Shown one piece after another: positions 35,323-45,108 of a stretch of DNA of 64,000 nt. The DNA is from Chamaesiphon sp. 336R_metabinner_41 (GTDB taxonomy: Bacteria > Cyanobacteriota > Cyanobacteriia > Cyanobacteriales > Chamaesiphonaceae). The stretch's first letter is position 1, and every line of letters begins with the position of its first letter. Position numbers and translations under genes: made by a program. The DNA lies in assembly GCA_025359915.1 (NCBI GenBank), contig JANYDE010000137.1:31445-95444 (forward strand), given 5' to 3'. The notes beneath the pieces are model-generated. The model searched no databases. It was not told the origin of the DNA and saw only the letters and a list, made by a program, of their open reading frames with translations.

Positions 35323-35349
35323 AATTAATTTGATTTATTATAGCCATCT

Positions 35350-35413
35350 GTAGGGGCAAATTTATCAGATCGATTACGAATAAAATGAAAGTCTAATTTG
35401 AATCCGCCCTCCA
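35350..35413. repeat. Degenerate GTAGGGGC-ended element
   Basis: Starts GTAGGGGCAAATTT and ends near AATTTGAATCCGCCC, a weaker match to the elements at 5674 and 17314. It lies between yjbQ and the glycosyltransferase. Confidence 0.4.
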
Positions 35414-35480
35414 CACTATCGACGATCGATCTGTTTACATCAACGTTTAAAATTTAGTTATTGGTACACTACGATTATAA

Positions 35481-36563
35481 TTAATCACACAAGTATTTAA
35501 CGATCGAACTAACGATCGAATGATTACCATCAATCTTTAATTTACTATTAATTCTAGGTGAATTTACTGGCTGATTTAAGAAATCCCAGTTGGTATTAAA
35601 GAATTGGTTGGGATCGATTACCTGATGATATCCATAATCCTGCATCCCATTCAGGATGATTTCAGATTCGGCAAAACCAGAACGGGTGAGGGAGATAATG
35701 GGTATCTGTAATTTCAGGGCTTCTGCATAGGTAGAATAGCCTGGTTTGGACAAGATTCGATCGCACAATGGCATGAAATCAACTGGACGATAAGCTTTGT
35801 CTAAAACTTTTGCTAGGTTGGGTAAATCTGGCGCATGTCGATCGAGTGTGATAAATTGATAGTCTGGAAATTGACTGACATTCTGATAAGGAATTGCATC
35901 TAAACTCAAACCACCAAACGTGAGTAGAATTGTACGTTCTTTAGGCTGGATCAGTTTGAATTTAACCTTCAGTTCGATTAGTGAATATTTTGGATCGCCA
36001 CCAGTTAAGCCGACATCCTCGATGACTGGAAATCTATCCATTGACTCATGCAAGGGAACGCGAAATAATTTATCACATTGTCCATAACAATCACTAATTA
36101 GATCGATAATCGGATTAAATTCTGTTATACCCCAATCTCGATAGATAAAGTCCCAACCGAAATTACTCGACATCCAGCAGGGAACGCCTAATTGTTTAGC
36201 AATTAACACTGCTAATGGTGGCGCATCACCAAATACTAAATTCACTCCTTGCTCTTGACAAAATGCCACTTCTTCGGCGATGATCTCATCTTTTCTAGAG
36301 ATAATATTTTGCCATTTAGATAGTGTTGCATCAAGATCCATTTTCAGACTATCAGCCTGAACAACTCCTACATCAAATCCCCGCTGACGATAAATAAAAT
36401 CACCATCGACATAACACTCTAATAACCACTTTGGAGCTGTAGTTACGATGATTAGTTTAATTGATGGTAATAGCTTTTGCAGATGTCCAGCAATAGAAGC
36501 TGTTCTCGCAGCATGACCGAAACCGTGATCGGTAATCGCAATATAAATCGTAGGATTTGACAT
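35481..36563 (-). CDS. GT28/MGT-like glycosyltransferase-fold protein
   Basis: A 360-residue protein of the GT-B fold. The N-terminal strand and loop read ITDHGFGHAARTASIAGHL, followed by VFGDAPPLAVLIAKQLGVPCWMSSNF. The C-terminal domain has LLTFGGLSLDAIPYQNV and CDRILSKPGYSTYAEALKLQIPIISLTRSGFAES, typical of MurG/MGT enzymes and of the N-terminal half of arabinokinase-like proteins. The acceptor is unknown. It lies downstream of the aminotransferase gene on the same strand. Confidence 0.75.
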   Translation of the reverse strand: MSNPTIYIAITDHGFGHAARTASIAGHLQKLLPSIKLIIVTTAPKWLLECYVDGDFIYRQRGFDVGVVQADSLKMDLDATLSKWQNIISRKDEIIAEEVAFCQEQGVNLVFGDAPPLAVLIAKQLGVPCWMSSNFGWDFIYRDWGITEFNPIIDLISDCYGQCDKLFRVPLHESMDRFPVIEDVGLTGGDPKYSLIELKVKFKLIQPKERTILLTFGGLSLDAIPYQNVSQFPDYQFITLDRHAPDLPNLAKVLDKAYRPVDFMPLCDRILSKPGYSTYAEALKLQIPIISLTRSGFAESEIILNGMQDYGYHQVIDPNQFFNTNWDFLNQPVNSPRINSKLKIDGNHSIVSSIVKYLCD

Positions 36564-36574
36564 GATTTTTGTCT

Positions 36575-36616
36575 TTAATTTATCAGCTTACTCAAACATT
36601 GAATTAATCCATCCAT
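36575..36616 (-). pseudogene. Relic of the 3' end of the adjacent aminotransferase gene
   Basis: Reads LIQCLSKLIN then stop on the minus strand, matching the C-terminus LIQCLSRLI of the intact gene at 36659-37786. At DNA level 24 of 26 bases agree. Only this tail remains, 43 bases downstream of the real stop, so it is a duplication scar. Confidence 0.6.
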
Positions 36617-36658
36617 CAAATTGTAGGGTGTGTTACTGCGACAGCATAATGCACCACT

Positions 36659-37786
36659 CTAAATGAGCCTACTCAAACATTGAATTAATTCATCGATTTC
36701 AGCAGTGGTAGTAAAATAATGAGTACAAGCACGAATACAATCAGGATCGACGATCGTGCGTAGATAAAAATGTTCTTTTTCCAATGCTTGAACTAATTTA
36801 CCATGATTTCCCGACCCAACTTGAAAAGAGACTAATCCTGATTGTGGTGCTGTCTGATTCAAACATTTAATCTGTGGCACTTGCTGTAAATTTTCCCACA
36901 GATAAGTAGCTAAACTAACAATTTTGCTTGCTCTGTCGATTGAACTTCCCCATTCTTGATGTATTGCAATCGCGGCACGTAATCCGGCATACAAAGGATA
37001 GGCAGATGTAGCAACTTCATAGCGACGAGCATCATTAATCAATGGTAACTCTAGTTTACTATAATCTAAACTGCGCCAACCAATAAAAGTCGGAGCTAAA
37101 CTCTCCATTGCATCAGGGTGAATATATAATCCTCCCACACCTTCAGGCCCACACAACCATTTATGTCCGGTAAATGCGTAAAAATCTATCCCCAATTCAC
37201 TTAGATTTAATGGGAGTAATCCCACTGATTGAGCTGCATCTACTAAAATCCGAATCTGTCGATTTTCATGTGGATATTGACGAACACTCGCCGCAATCTC
37301 TGCCAGGGGTAATACTTGTCCCGTATTCCACAGGACATGACTGATCACAACTAATCGAGTTTGTGGTTGTAAATGTGCCGTAATTACTGCGACAGAATCG
37401 CCAGTATTTAAAGTAGCTAAAAGTGGGCAGAAATCGATTATCACCTGAAAACGACGACAGATTTCTTTGATGCTGGCAATTACGCCAGGATGCTCACAAT
37501 CTGAGACGAGAATTCGATCGCCTGGCTGCCAATTTAAACCCCATAAAGCAATATTACAACCAACAGTGACATTTTCAGTGAGGGCGATCGACTCAGCCGA
37601 TATACCTAGCTCTAAAGCGATCGCCTGACGGGTCAAATTTGACTCTTGCGTCACCAAACTACTCGTTTTGATGCCAAACGGCCCTTGAGATTGGATCTGC
37701 TGATATGTAGCTAAAATTGCGTCTAAGGCAGCCGGAGACATCGGGCCTTGTCCGCCGTAATTAAAGTATGATTTATTTAATTTCAT
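36659..37786 (-). CDS. Class V aminotransferase, cysteine/cystine lyase (C-DES)-like
   Basis: A 375-residue PLP enzyme. The PLP lysine lies in YAFTGHKWLCGPEGVGGLYI and the Asp/Gln contacts in ILVDAAQSVG. SDCEHPGV and VLWNTGQVLPL are also conserved. The GHKW...GPEGVGGLY block is the form seen in the cyanobacterial L-cysteine/cystine lyase C-DES and related cysteine desulfurase-like proteins, rather than IscS/SufS. It may provide sulfur or persulfide. A 3' end relic of this gene follows it. Confidence 0.8.
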   Translation of the reverse strand: MKLNKSYFNYGGQGPMSPAALDAILATYQQIQSQGPFGIKTSSLVTQESNLTRQAIALELGISAESIALTENVTVGCNIALWGLNWQPGDRILVSDCEHPGVIASIKEICRRFQVIIDFCPLLATLNTGDSVAVITAHLQPQTRLVVISHVLWNTGQVLPLAEIAASVRQYPHENRQIRILVDAAQSVGLLPLNLSELGIDFYAFTGHKWLCGPEGVGGLYIHPDAMESLAPTFIGWRSLDYSKLELPLINDARRYEVATSAYPLYAGLRAAIAIHQEWGSSIDRASKIVSLATYLWENLQQVPQIKCLNQTAPQSGLVSFQVGSGNHGKLVQALEKEHFYLRTIVDPDCIRACTHYFTTTAEIDELIQCLSRLI

Positions 37787-37826
37787 AGATGGGAGAATTA
37801 ATCTTAATATTTCTAGAGTTTGAATA

Positions 37827-39440
37827 TTATTTTAGATCGAAGTTCGCTAAAGAACCTTGAGAATAATCTTGGAGATTAAAATCTTTGATTGTTTCACCAA
37901 GGCGTTTGTATAGTGCTGCTTTTACTTCTAATCCAGGACTTTCATTCCGCATCCCAATTATGACCAAACTTCTCTGTAATGATGTCCCTTTAATATTTTT
38001 TTGACAATTATCACGCTTAAATTGACCTAAGTTTAAAATTCGGTATTCCTTAACTTCAAATAATTGTTTGATAATTTTAGATTGAATTATTGTTGCTCGA
38101 TTCATCGCGCGAGCTTCCTCCGTTGGCACAGTTCCTTCACAAGAAGCAGTGCCAATGGCAATAATTCGATTAGGATTGTTCATAACCTTAAAAATATCTT
38201 TACGTTTTTCCAATTCTTTGGTGAGATCGGCAATTGGGATTGATTCAGTTTTTCCCTTGAGTCTAACTCGATCATTTGATGCTAATTTCCATTCATATCG
38301 ATCGCTTAATATCGCCATATTAATCTCCGCCGATCGATTCTGACTGTCTGTAACTGATAGATAAGGATAATAAACAATATCCCCAAGTTTCTGCGGTGAT
38401 TGAGGTTCTAAACGGGCAATTGGTGGACATAACTGATTATGTCCGCCTAATTGACATTCGACGGGATCCTTACTCATATAGACGATCGATCCAGTCAGAG
38501 TCAATATCCCTCCCACTATCAGTTTCAATTTCCAGTTGTTGGTAGGTGGCAAGTCCAACGCATCAATAATACCTCGAATCGATTGATGACGATCTTGAAT
38601 TTTGGGCATTAACATTCGATCGATCTCATTTGCCAATCGATCGCTAATCTGTCTTTCTTGGTTAACTAATAGTTGTCGCCAAGTCCATTTATTTTTCATG
38701 AAATCGTACAGCAGATCAGGCGAAATATTGGTCAGCAAATGAACGCAAGTAGCCCCAAGCGCGTAGATATCACTAGCCGGATACGCAGCTCCGCCTTGCA
38801 CTTGTTCCGGTGGCGCGTAGCCGATTGTGCCACCAGTTGTGCCTCTAGTCATCACAGTACTATTGAGATGTTTGGACATCCCAAAGTCGATTAATACTAG
38901 CTGTCCATTATCGCGGCGCATGATATTTTCTGGCTTAATATCGCGGTGAATTACGCCTCGATCGTGTACAAAAGTTAAGATCGGTAAAATATCATCTAAT
39001 AATTTGGCAATTTTAGCTTCACAATATGCCCCCTGCTGCTTTAATTCCTTGAGCAAATTTTGCCCATCGATGAATTCTTGGACGAGATAAAAACGCCGCT
39101 CTTGCTCTAAATACGCATACAGTTGTGGGATTTGATTGGACTCATTACCTAGTCTGTCTAATTGTGCCCCTTCGCGTTGGAATAACTCGATCGATTTTTC
39201 AAAAAATTCTGGATCGTCGAGCACCTGTGGCGCAGGAAAAAACTGCTTAATTACACAGCGTTTTTCCTCAGGCATATCTGTATCGATTGCCAAAAAATTT
39301 CGACTCATGCCACCACTATCGAGAAACCCGATTGCTCGATAGCGATCCTTTAGTAGTAACTGACTACCACAGGACTTACAGATTTTCACCTCAAGATCGT
39401 TTTGTGGTTGAGGACAATTAGGATTGAGACAATAGCTCAT
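37827..39440 (-). CDS. Serine/threonine protein kinase with zinc ribbon and OmpA-like C-terminus
   Basis: A 537-residue kinase starting at MSYCLNPNCPQPQND (39440). A zinc ribbon (CLNPNCP...CKSCGS) leads into the kinase domain with CVIKQFF lysine, VIHRDIKPENIM catalytic loop, DFGMSK and GTIGYAPPEQ. A single membrane span (LKLIVGGILTLTGSIVYM, about residue 307) precedes an outer domain. Its part IIAIGTASCEGTVPTEEARAMNRA recalls OmpA/MotB-type domains. It may sense the periplasm or cell wall (inference). Confidence 0.85.
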   Translation of the reverse strand: MSYCLNPNCPQPQNDLEVKICKSCGSQLLLKDRYRAIGFLDSGGMSRNFLAIDTDMPEEKRCVIKQFFPAPQVLDDPEFFEKSIELFQREGAQLDRLGNESNQIPQLYAYLEQERRFYLVQEFIDGQNLLKELKQQGAYCEAKIAKLLDDILPILTFVHDRGVIHRDIKPENIMRRDNGQLVLIDFGMSKHLNSTVMTRGTTGGTIGYAPPEQVQGGAAYPASDIYALGATCVHLLTNISPDLLYDFMKNKWTWRQLLVNQERQISDRLANEIDRMLMPKIQDRHQSIRGIIDALDLPPTNNWKLKLIVGGILTLTGSIVYMSKDPVECQLGGHNQLCPPIARLEPQSPQKLGDIVYYPYLSVTDSQNRSAEINMAILSDRYEWKLASNDRVRLKGKTESIPIADLTKELEKRKDIFKVMNNPNRIIAIGTASCEGTVPTEEARAMNRATIIQSKIIKQLFEVKEYRILNLGQFKRDNCQKNIKGTSLQRSLVIIGMRNESPGLEVKAALYKRLGETIKDFNLQDYSQGSLANFDLK

Positions 39441-39654
39441 GGCTGTGACGGAGTGATTCGGCAATTAATTGAATCTTATCGCAATGTCATAGGGAAGATC
39501 GCCGAAAATATCGTAACGGGATGAGATCGCTACAATTAGTTACTAAAATATTGGAAGGCGAAAACGCTCCTAAACGCGGGATAATATAATTCAGAGCAAC
39601 TATAAAGACAAGATCGATTCTTTCTCGATCGCTATTGATAAAAGTAACTGCCAT

Positions 39655-40512
39655 ATGTCGTCCCTCTTTGATTGGTTTGCAGATCGTCAGAAAACTAGCC
39701 CCAGCATTCAACAACAACAAGAGCGGGAGATTGCTGATGGGCTATGGACGAAATGTCAAGAATGTAACGCAATTGCCTACATCAAAGATATCACCGCCAA
39801 TCAGATGGTATGTCTGGAGTGCGGACATCACAAGCGTGTATCCTGTCACGAACGGATCGAGCAACTAATCGATGTAGATACATGGATACCACTTGATGAG
39901 AAGATCCAATCTGTCGATCCGCTCAAATTCAAAGATATCAAAGCTTATAGCGATAGACTGCGAGACACTCAAAAAAAGACAGGGTTAGTCGATGCGGTGC
40001 TGACTGGAACGGGTGAAATCGAAGGTTCTCGCCTAGCTCTGGGGGTGATGGATTTCCAATTTATGGGCGGGAGCATGGGTTCTGTCGTCGGTGAAAAACT
40101 CACTCGCGCGATCGAATATGCTACCAAACATCGTCTACCTGTGGCGATCGTTTGTGCCTCTGGTGGTGCCAGAATGCAGGAAGGGATGCTCAGTCTGATG
40201 CAAATGGCTAAAATCTCCGCCGCGCTAGAACGACACCGTGAAGCCAAATTACTCTATCTGCCCATCCTCACAAATCCCACGACAGGCGGCGTAATTGCCA
40301 GCTTCGCGATGTTGGGTGACATTATTCTCGCCGAACCCAAAGCCACCATTGGGTTTGCAGGGCGACGAGTAATCGAACAAACCCTCCGCGAAAAATTACC
40401 CGACGATTTCCAAACCTCGGAGTATTCCCTCCAGAAGGGTTTTGTCGATAAAATCGTTCCCCGCACTCAGCTCAAGCATACGGTGGCTCAGTTGATTAGA
40501 TTGCATCAGTAA
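39655..40512 (+). CDS. accD: Acetyl-CoA carboxylase carboxyltransferase subunit beta
   Basis: Catalyses carboxyl transfer from biotin to acetyl-CoA for fatty-acid synthesis, together with AccA. A zinc ribbon (C34, C37, C53, C56) precedes the crotonase-like domain: [62 protein letters not shown] and [19 protein letters not shown]. At 285 residues it is slightly shorter than usual, missing some C-terminal residues. Confidence 0.95.
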   Translation: MSSLFDWFADRQKTSPSIQQQQEREIADGLWTKCQECNAIAYIKDITANQMVCLECGHHKRVSCHERIEQLIDVDTWIPLDEKIQSVDPLKFKDIKAYSDRLRDTQKKTGLVDAVLTGTGEIEGSRLALGVMDFQFMGGSMGSVVGEKLTRAIEYATKHRLPVAIVCASGGARMQEGMLSLMQMAKISAALERHREAKLLYLPILTNPTTGGVIASFAMLGDIILAEPKATIGFAGRRVIEQTLREKLPDDFQTSEYSLQKGFVDKIVPRTQLKHTVAQLIRLHQ

Positions 40513-40789
40513 GGGGGGAGGGGATAGGGATTAGGGGATAGGGATTCAGAAGAACGCAAGCGTCCCAAATCTAAATATTTTAGCGATTCTCTTTTATCCC
40601 CTATCCTCTATCCCCTAATTGTAAATTTTTCTTTACTTTATGAGGAAAAACCAAAGCATCGAGGACGGGATAATGGGATGATAGTGGCAATATGAGATAG
40701 CTGTGGGATCATTCCAAACTGTAGCAATACGGTAGGGCTGTGTTGTGTAATTATCATTTAATTTAAAGTTATCTTTTTGAGGGAGAACC

Positions 40790-41281
40790 ATGCTTAAGCG
40801 ATTCCTGTTGCTGGCTGTGGCAACCATATTGTTTGCATTCCAAACCTTAGTTACCAGTGCTAATGCGATCGAACTTGATGCTGCAACGCGCACAGTCAAA
40901 TTGAACGCACAGGGTGAAACTGCCACCCTCAATCTAAAACAAGTCAGCCAAGGTAGACAGCTTTTTGCTTCTACCTGCGCTCAATGTCATGCTGGTGGAG
41001 TCACCAAAACTGACTTCAACGTCGGTTTAAGCCCTGTCGATTTATCTGGTGCAACACCTGCACGGGATAATGTCGTCGCGCTAGTAGACTACATGCACCA
41101 TCCAACTACCTACGATGGCGAAACTCCAATTGCGGAGTTGCACCCTAGTATGGATAGTGCGGATATCTTCACCGAAATGAAGAATCTATCCGAAGATGAC
41201 ATGTATACTATCGCTGGACATATCCTGATGCAACCCAAAATCTTGGGCGAGCAATGGGGTGGCGGTAAAACTGTCAGATAG
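40790..41281 (+). CDS. psbV: Cytochrome c-550 (photosystem II extrinsic subunit)
   Basis: A lumenal subunit that stabilises the oxygen-evolving complex. A 26-residue signal peptide ends in SANA, giving a mature protein of 137 residues starting IELDAATR. The haem site is C63-A-Q-C66-H67, and the second haem ligand is a His in VALVDYMHHPTTYDG. The ending GEQWGGGKTVR is typical. GAGGGAGAACC precedes the ATG. It is followed by petJ on the same strand. Confidence 0.96.
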   Translation: MLKRFLLLAVATILFAFQTLVTSANAIELDAATRTVKLNAQGETATLNLKQVSQGRQLFASTCAQCHAGGVTKTDFNVGLSPVDLSGATPARDNVVALVDYMHHPTTYDGETPIAELHPSMDSADIFTEMKNLSEDDMYTIAGHILMQPKILGEQWGGGKTVR

Positions 41282-41419
41282 TAATTAGCCGCTGATGTTT
41301 GGGGCGGCTCAAGCATTTAGCAAATGCGCTCTTTGGGAGGATTACCAACCAGAAAGCGCATTCAGACAGTGGCTAAACCTCGAAATTGTTAAAGTTTCGA
41401 TACAGTCAGTATTTTTTTT

Positions 41420-41456
41420 GCTCACCACCCAAGATCGTGGGTAGAATAACGTGAGC
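41420..41456. terminator. Hairpin in the psbV-petJ spacer
   Basis: Nested stems GCTCAC/GTGAGC and ACCC/GGGT around AAGATC. It follows a run of eight T. It may terminate psbV or separate the two cytochrome transcripts; the fold is weak. Confidence 0.4.
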
Positions 41457-41501
41457 GATGATTTTGTTCCTTAAGTTACATTTTTATAGAGGAGAACCGT
41501 T

Positions 41502-41834
41502 TTGAAAAAGCTAATTTCGATCTTTGCAGTTGCAATCGCACTATTTACAATTGCCTTTAGTACTCCTGCTTTAGCTGGCGACGCGGCTGCTGGTGCTAAA
41601 ATCTTTAGTGCTAACTGTGCAGCTTGTCATGCTGGTGGCAACAATGTCATCATGGCAAATAAGAATCTCAAAAAAGAAGCTTTGGCTGAGTATGGCATGA
41701 ATTCGATCGCAGCTATTACTACCCAAGTCACCAATGGTAAGAATGCTATGCCTGCGTTCGGCGGTAGACTTTCTGCTGCTAACATCGAAGATGTTGCTAC
41801 CTATGTATTAGCTCAATCTGAGAAAGGTTGGTAG
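41502..41834 (+). CDS. petJ: Cytochrome c6
   Basis: A soluble lumenal electron carrier between cytochrome b6f and photosystem I, replacing plastocyanin when copper is low. A 25-residue signal ends in PALA, leaving 85 mature residues ([21 protein letters not shown]). The haem site is C39-A-A-C42-H43, with the Met ligand in KNAMPAFGG. The start is TTG, with GAGGAGAA eight bases before it. Copper-dependent regulation is known in other species; no repressor site was identified here. Confidence 0.95.
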   Translation: MKKLISIFAVAIALFTIAFSTPALAGDAAAGAKIFSANCAACHAGGNNVIMANKNLKKEALAEYGMNSIAAITTQVTNGKNAMPAFGGRLSAANIEDVATYVLAQSEKGW

Positions 41835-41861
41835 ATTCTAGTTTTAAACTAGTTAATCGAT

Positions 41862-41951
41862 AATAATGGCTGGTAATTGGTGACTGTGGATCGAGAAATT
41901 GCTTATATTTAAGTTATTCTCGATCGATCTTCTCTGATTACCAGCCATTAT
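41862..41951. repeat. Nested inverted repeat downstream of petJ
   Basis: Perfect 15-bp outer arms (ATAATGGCTGGTAAT, 41862-41876, and its complement at 41937-41951), with inner arms ATCGAGAA/TTCTCGAT (41890-41897, 41917-41924). It could be a petJ terminator or a small palindromic element. Confidence 0.8.
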
Positions 41952-41971
41952 GCTATCAAAAGTACTAGGGT

Positions 41972-42020
41972 AAAATCCCCTCCTTGGAGGGGTGGCGCGT
42001 AGCGACGGGGTGGGTAGATC
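41972..42020 (-). repeat. CCACCCC...GGAGGGG modular repeat, copy 3 (inverted)
   Basis: AAAATCCCCTCCTTGGAGGG GTGGCGCGTAGCGAC GGGGTGGG, the reverse orientation, with core GTCGCTACGCGCCA on the plus reading. It faces copy 4 at 42104 across 84 bases. Confidence 0.85.
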
Positions 42021-42103
42021 TCCGCAGCGAAACTAGAAGTGTCGAAAAGTTAGTTATTATTCCCTTGGAAATGTCGCCACTCAAAGCTGTTTGAGTTGCT
42101 GCG

Positions 42104-42150
42104 TAGATCCACCCACCCCGCCTGCGGCACCCCTCCGTGGAGGGGATTTT
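42104..42150 (+). repeat. CCACCCC...GGAGGGG modular repeat, copy 4
   Basis: CCACCCCG, core CCTGCGGCA, CCCCTCC GTGG AGGGGATTTT. With copy 3 it forms an inverted pair directly before nurA. The 336-base spacer otherwise contains no gene. Confidence 0.85.
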
Positions 42151-42170
42151 ACCCCCCAGTCTTCATCAAG

Positions 42171-43400
42171 ATGCTAGATATCAATAAAGTTGCCAAACAA
42201 CTACCTGGGATCGGACAACATTTAGTCCGAGAAAATGCAGCCAATCAGCAACGACTGCAACTAGCTCACAGCTCCTTCCAACAAGCAATCAAACGCCAAA
42301 CAGAAATAACCCGAATCCAACAACAATGGGGTAATCGGCTATTTTTCAATACATCTATCCCCGTCGAACCCCTCGATACACGGATAGACATCGCCGCGCC
42401 ACCAGCCCAACAAACCGTACTCGCTACCGACGGCTCTCAAATTGCCCCCAGTCATCACGAAATTGCTTATTGCTACCTAATCAACGTGGGCAGAGTGATG
42501 ATTCATTACGGGCAGAATTTGCACCCACTGCTGGACAGTATTCCCGAAGTTTTTTATCAGCAAGAAGATTTATATATCTCCCGCCAGTGGGGAATCAGTA
42601 CCGAAGAATGGCTCGGATATCGCCGCGCAGTATCCGAAGCCACAGTCCTCGCAGAATTGGGCTGTAACTGGGTCAATCCACCGTTTGGGTTTGATGATAA
42701 TGTCAATGCAGTTTCAACCCCCACCAAACCCCGTGTACCTACCTTAGCGATGGTAGATGGTTCTCTCGTCTATTGGTTCTTGGAACAATTGCCTGCAGAT
42801 GCGCGGGAGCAAATTCTCAATCCGATTTTAGCCGCGTGGGAAGAGTTGCGGGTGGCGGGAATTCCCATCGTCGGCTATTTGAGTGCGTCTCGGAGTATCG
42901 ACAATCTCAATTTTTTGCGTTTATTAAATTGTCCCCACGAGGTACCGGATTGTCCGCTATACTGTGGCGGTGAAACGAAATTTCCCTGTCAGCAGTTTGA
43001 AGGGGTGCGGGATACGACTTTGTGGAATACGCAGTTATCACCAGGACAACGGAGCTGTTGGTGGAAGAGTACTTCCAGGATTTTAGATTATTACGATGAC
43101 ACTCAGAAAGTCTATTTCTGCTATCTCAATGTCGGAACAGAAATTGCGCGGGTAGAAGTTCCGGCTTGGGTGGCACAGGATGAGGAATTAGCGGGGATGA
43201 CTTTGAGTTTGATTATCGCTCAGGTGAATAAGGGTTATGGCTATCCTGTAGCGTTAGCGGAGGCTCATAATCAAGCGGTGGTGAGGGGTGCAGATCGATC
43301 GAGTTTTTTCGCTTTATTAGAACGAGAACTGATCAAAAACGGCATCAAAAACATCGGTACATCTTACAAAGAGACTAGAAAACGCGGTAGTGTGGCGTGA
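42171..43400 (+). CDS. NurA-domain nuclease
   Basis: A 409-residue protein with the NurA fold. TVLATDGSQIAPSHHEIAYCYLINVG carries the first metal Asp, LAMVDGSLVYWFLEQLP the second, and VGYLSASRSIDNLNFLR and HNQAVVRGADRSSFFALLERE the conserved C-terminal parts. NurA enzymes resect DNA ends together with the HerA helicase in archaea and some bacteria; HerA is not in this window. The start MLDINKVAKQLPG (42171) excludes upstream repeat-encoded residues. Confidence 0.85.
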   Translation: MLDINKVAKQLPGIGQHLVRENAANQQRLQLAHSSFQQAIKRQTEITRIQQQWGNRLFFNTSIPVEPLDTRIDIAAPPAQQTVLATDGSQIAPSHHEIAYCYLINVGRVMIHYGQNLHPLLDSIPEVFYQQEDLYISRQWGISTEEWLGYRRAVSEATVLAELGCNWVNPPFGFDDNVNAVSTPTKPRVPTLAMVDGSLVYWFLEQLPADAREQILNPILAAWEELRVAGIPIVGYLSASRSIDNLNFLRLLNCPHEVPDCPLYCGGETKFPCQQFEGVRDTTLWNTQLSPGQRSCWWKSTSRILDYYDDTQKVYFCYLNVGTEIARVEVPAWVAQDEELAGMTLSLIIAQVNKGYGYPVALAEAHNQAVVRGADRSSFFALLERELIKNGIKNIGTSYKETRKRGSVA

Positions 43401-43480
43401 TGTGGTGGATAGTGGATAGTGAGAAATTATTGAGTTCGGCTTAAACCACCGTTGCACCCTAATCAACCATTCACTATTCA

Positions 43481-44962
43481 CTATTTCTTAGATATTTGAC
43501 GCTGAAGACTAGCCACCAACTTAGGCTTGAGAATTTCCAGCTCTTCCTTGAGACATCGTTTGCTTTCCTTAATTTGTCCTGGTGTCATCGGTGTGGTTTG
43601 ACTTTCGCCCAACCATTGTTTGAGCAGTTGAATTTTCTTATCAGGAATTTTGCCACTAATTAAACAAACACACCGCTCATCACCTTCGAGTGCAAATAAT
43701 AATAATCGATAGATACCTGTCTGAGTGAGAATTTGCAGTGTTTCTTCGCCGATTGACTTCTTGAGATCTAGGTAACATGGTAACATCCGATGTTGTTTCT
43801 CGTCTTTATAGAGTGTCGTCAACCATAACAGCATGGGATGAGGCGAACCGACAAATAGAAATTGAGAATGCGGTTTATTGTTCTGATATTTTTCGATATC
43901 GGTGCGAGATAACATGATTGATAGCGTGACTAATTGATTACCTGCATACTGAATTAATTTGGGGAAAACGATTTCAGCTCTAGGCTTATCTTTTGGCCAA
44001 GTAATTTGACGACAAATATCGTCGGCGGTAGGTGGTTTAAGTTCGTCAGAATTACCTTTTTTAGTGGGTGGTGGTAATAGTTGAATTGAAGCTTTATCGA
44101 TTTGTTCGAGAGTTTTTAGTAGTTCAGTTACTGTCAGCGGGCGTTGCTCGGCTGTTTTTGCCATACATTTATTGACGACATCCATCAATTCCTGTGGCAA
44201 GTTTAGGTTAGCTTTTACTTCACTAAATAACTTTGGTGCTTGCTGATGGTGGCACTGAAACCAACCTTCAAAGGAACTAGCTTTTGGTTTTAAGGGGAGT
44301 TCGCCTGTGAGCATCTGGAACATCATAATTCCCAGGCTATAAATATCCGCCCGATTATCGAGAGATTTGCCATCCATTTGTTCTGGTGAACAATAAGCTG
44401 GAGTTCCCATAAATCCAGTTGGAGAGTCATCAGATTTGAGTAAGGCGATGCCAAAATCGAGAACTTTAACTAGTTCGCCGAGGGTGGCATCTTTGATGAC
44501 GATAATGTTGCTCGGTTTAATATCTCGATGCACAACCTGGGTAACATTACCCTCGATTTCAATCCCATCATGAGCGCATTGTAAACCCAGACAAATCTGC
44601 CGCATGAAGCTAAAAAACCTCGGTAGTGGCATGGGCTTATTTTGCATCACATCTTTGAGACTATCCCCTTTGAGATATTCCATCACATAGAAGGGCATTT
44701 CCTCTTCATCAACACCATAGTCGCGCACTTTGATAATGTGAATACTTTTTTCGCCGAGTAATGCGCTGACGGTGGCTTCGCGCATGAATCTATCGCGCAC
44801 TCGCTGAGTCATTTTTGCTCGCGACAAAAATTTAACTGCTACAATTACGCCACCCAAGAGTGTATCTTTGGCTTGATACACTTGTCCCATTGATCCTTTC
44901 CCCGCTATCTCCAATAGTTGATAGCGTTGAACTAGCATCCGCCCATATTGTTCATCTCTCAC
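43481..44962 (-). CDS. Serine/threonine protein kinase
   Basis: A 493-residue kinase. GKGSMGQVYQAKD is the glycine loop, VAVKFLSR the lysine, VVHRDIKPSNIIVIKD the catalytic loop, DFGIALL the metal site, and GTPAYCSPEQMDGKS with YSLGIMMFQMLTGELP the C-lobe. The C-terminal 190 residues (from about 300) form a domain of unknown function; no membrane span is seen, so it is probably soluble. Substrates are unknown. Confidence 0.9.
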   Translation of the reverse strand: MRDEQYGRMLVQRYQLLEIAGKGSMGQVYQAKDTLLGGVIVAVKFLSRAKMTQRVRDRFMREATVSALLGEKSIHIIKVRDYGVDEEEMPFYVMEYLKGDSLKDVMQNKPMPLPRFFSFMRQICLGLQCAHDGIEIEGNVTQVVHRDIKPSNIIVIKDATLGELVKVLDFGIALLKSDDSPTGFMGTPAYCSPEQMDGKSLDNRADIYSLGIMMFQMLTGELPLKPKASSFEGWFQCHHQQAPKLFSEVKANLNLPQELMDVVNKCMAKTAEQRPLTVTELLKTLEQIDKASIQLLPPPTKKGNSDELKPPTADDICRQITWPKDKPRAEIVFPKLIQYAGNQLVTLSIMLSRTDIEKYQNNKPHSQFLFVGSPHPMLLWLTTLYKDEKQHRMLPCYLDLKKSIGEETLQILTQTGIYRLLLFALEGDERCVCLISGKIPDKKIQLLKQWLGESQTTPMTPGQIKESKRCLKEELEILKPKLVASLQRQISKK

Positions 44963-45108
44963 GCAATCGATGCCTCCATGATGCTCAATAATGAGACTGG
45001 GAAATTATTAGTATTTGTCGATCGAAAATCAAAGTTGAACATCAAAGCATGGGAGATGGGAGAAATATAACTTTAGTCGGCAATGCGCTTACTTTTAATA
45101 TACCCAAT

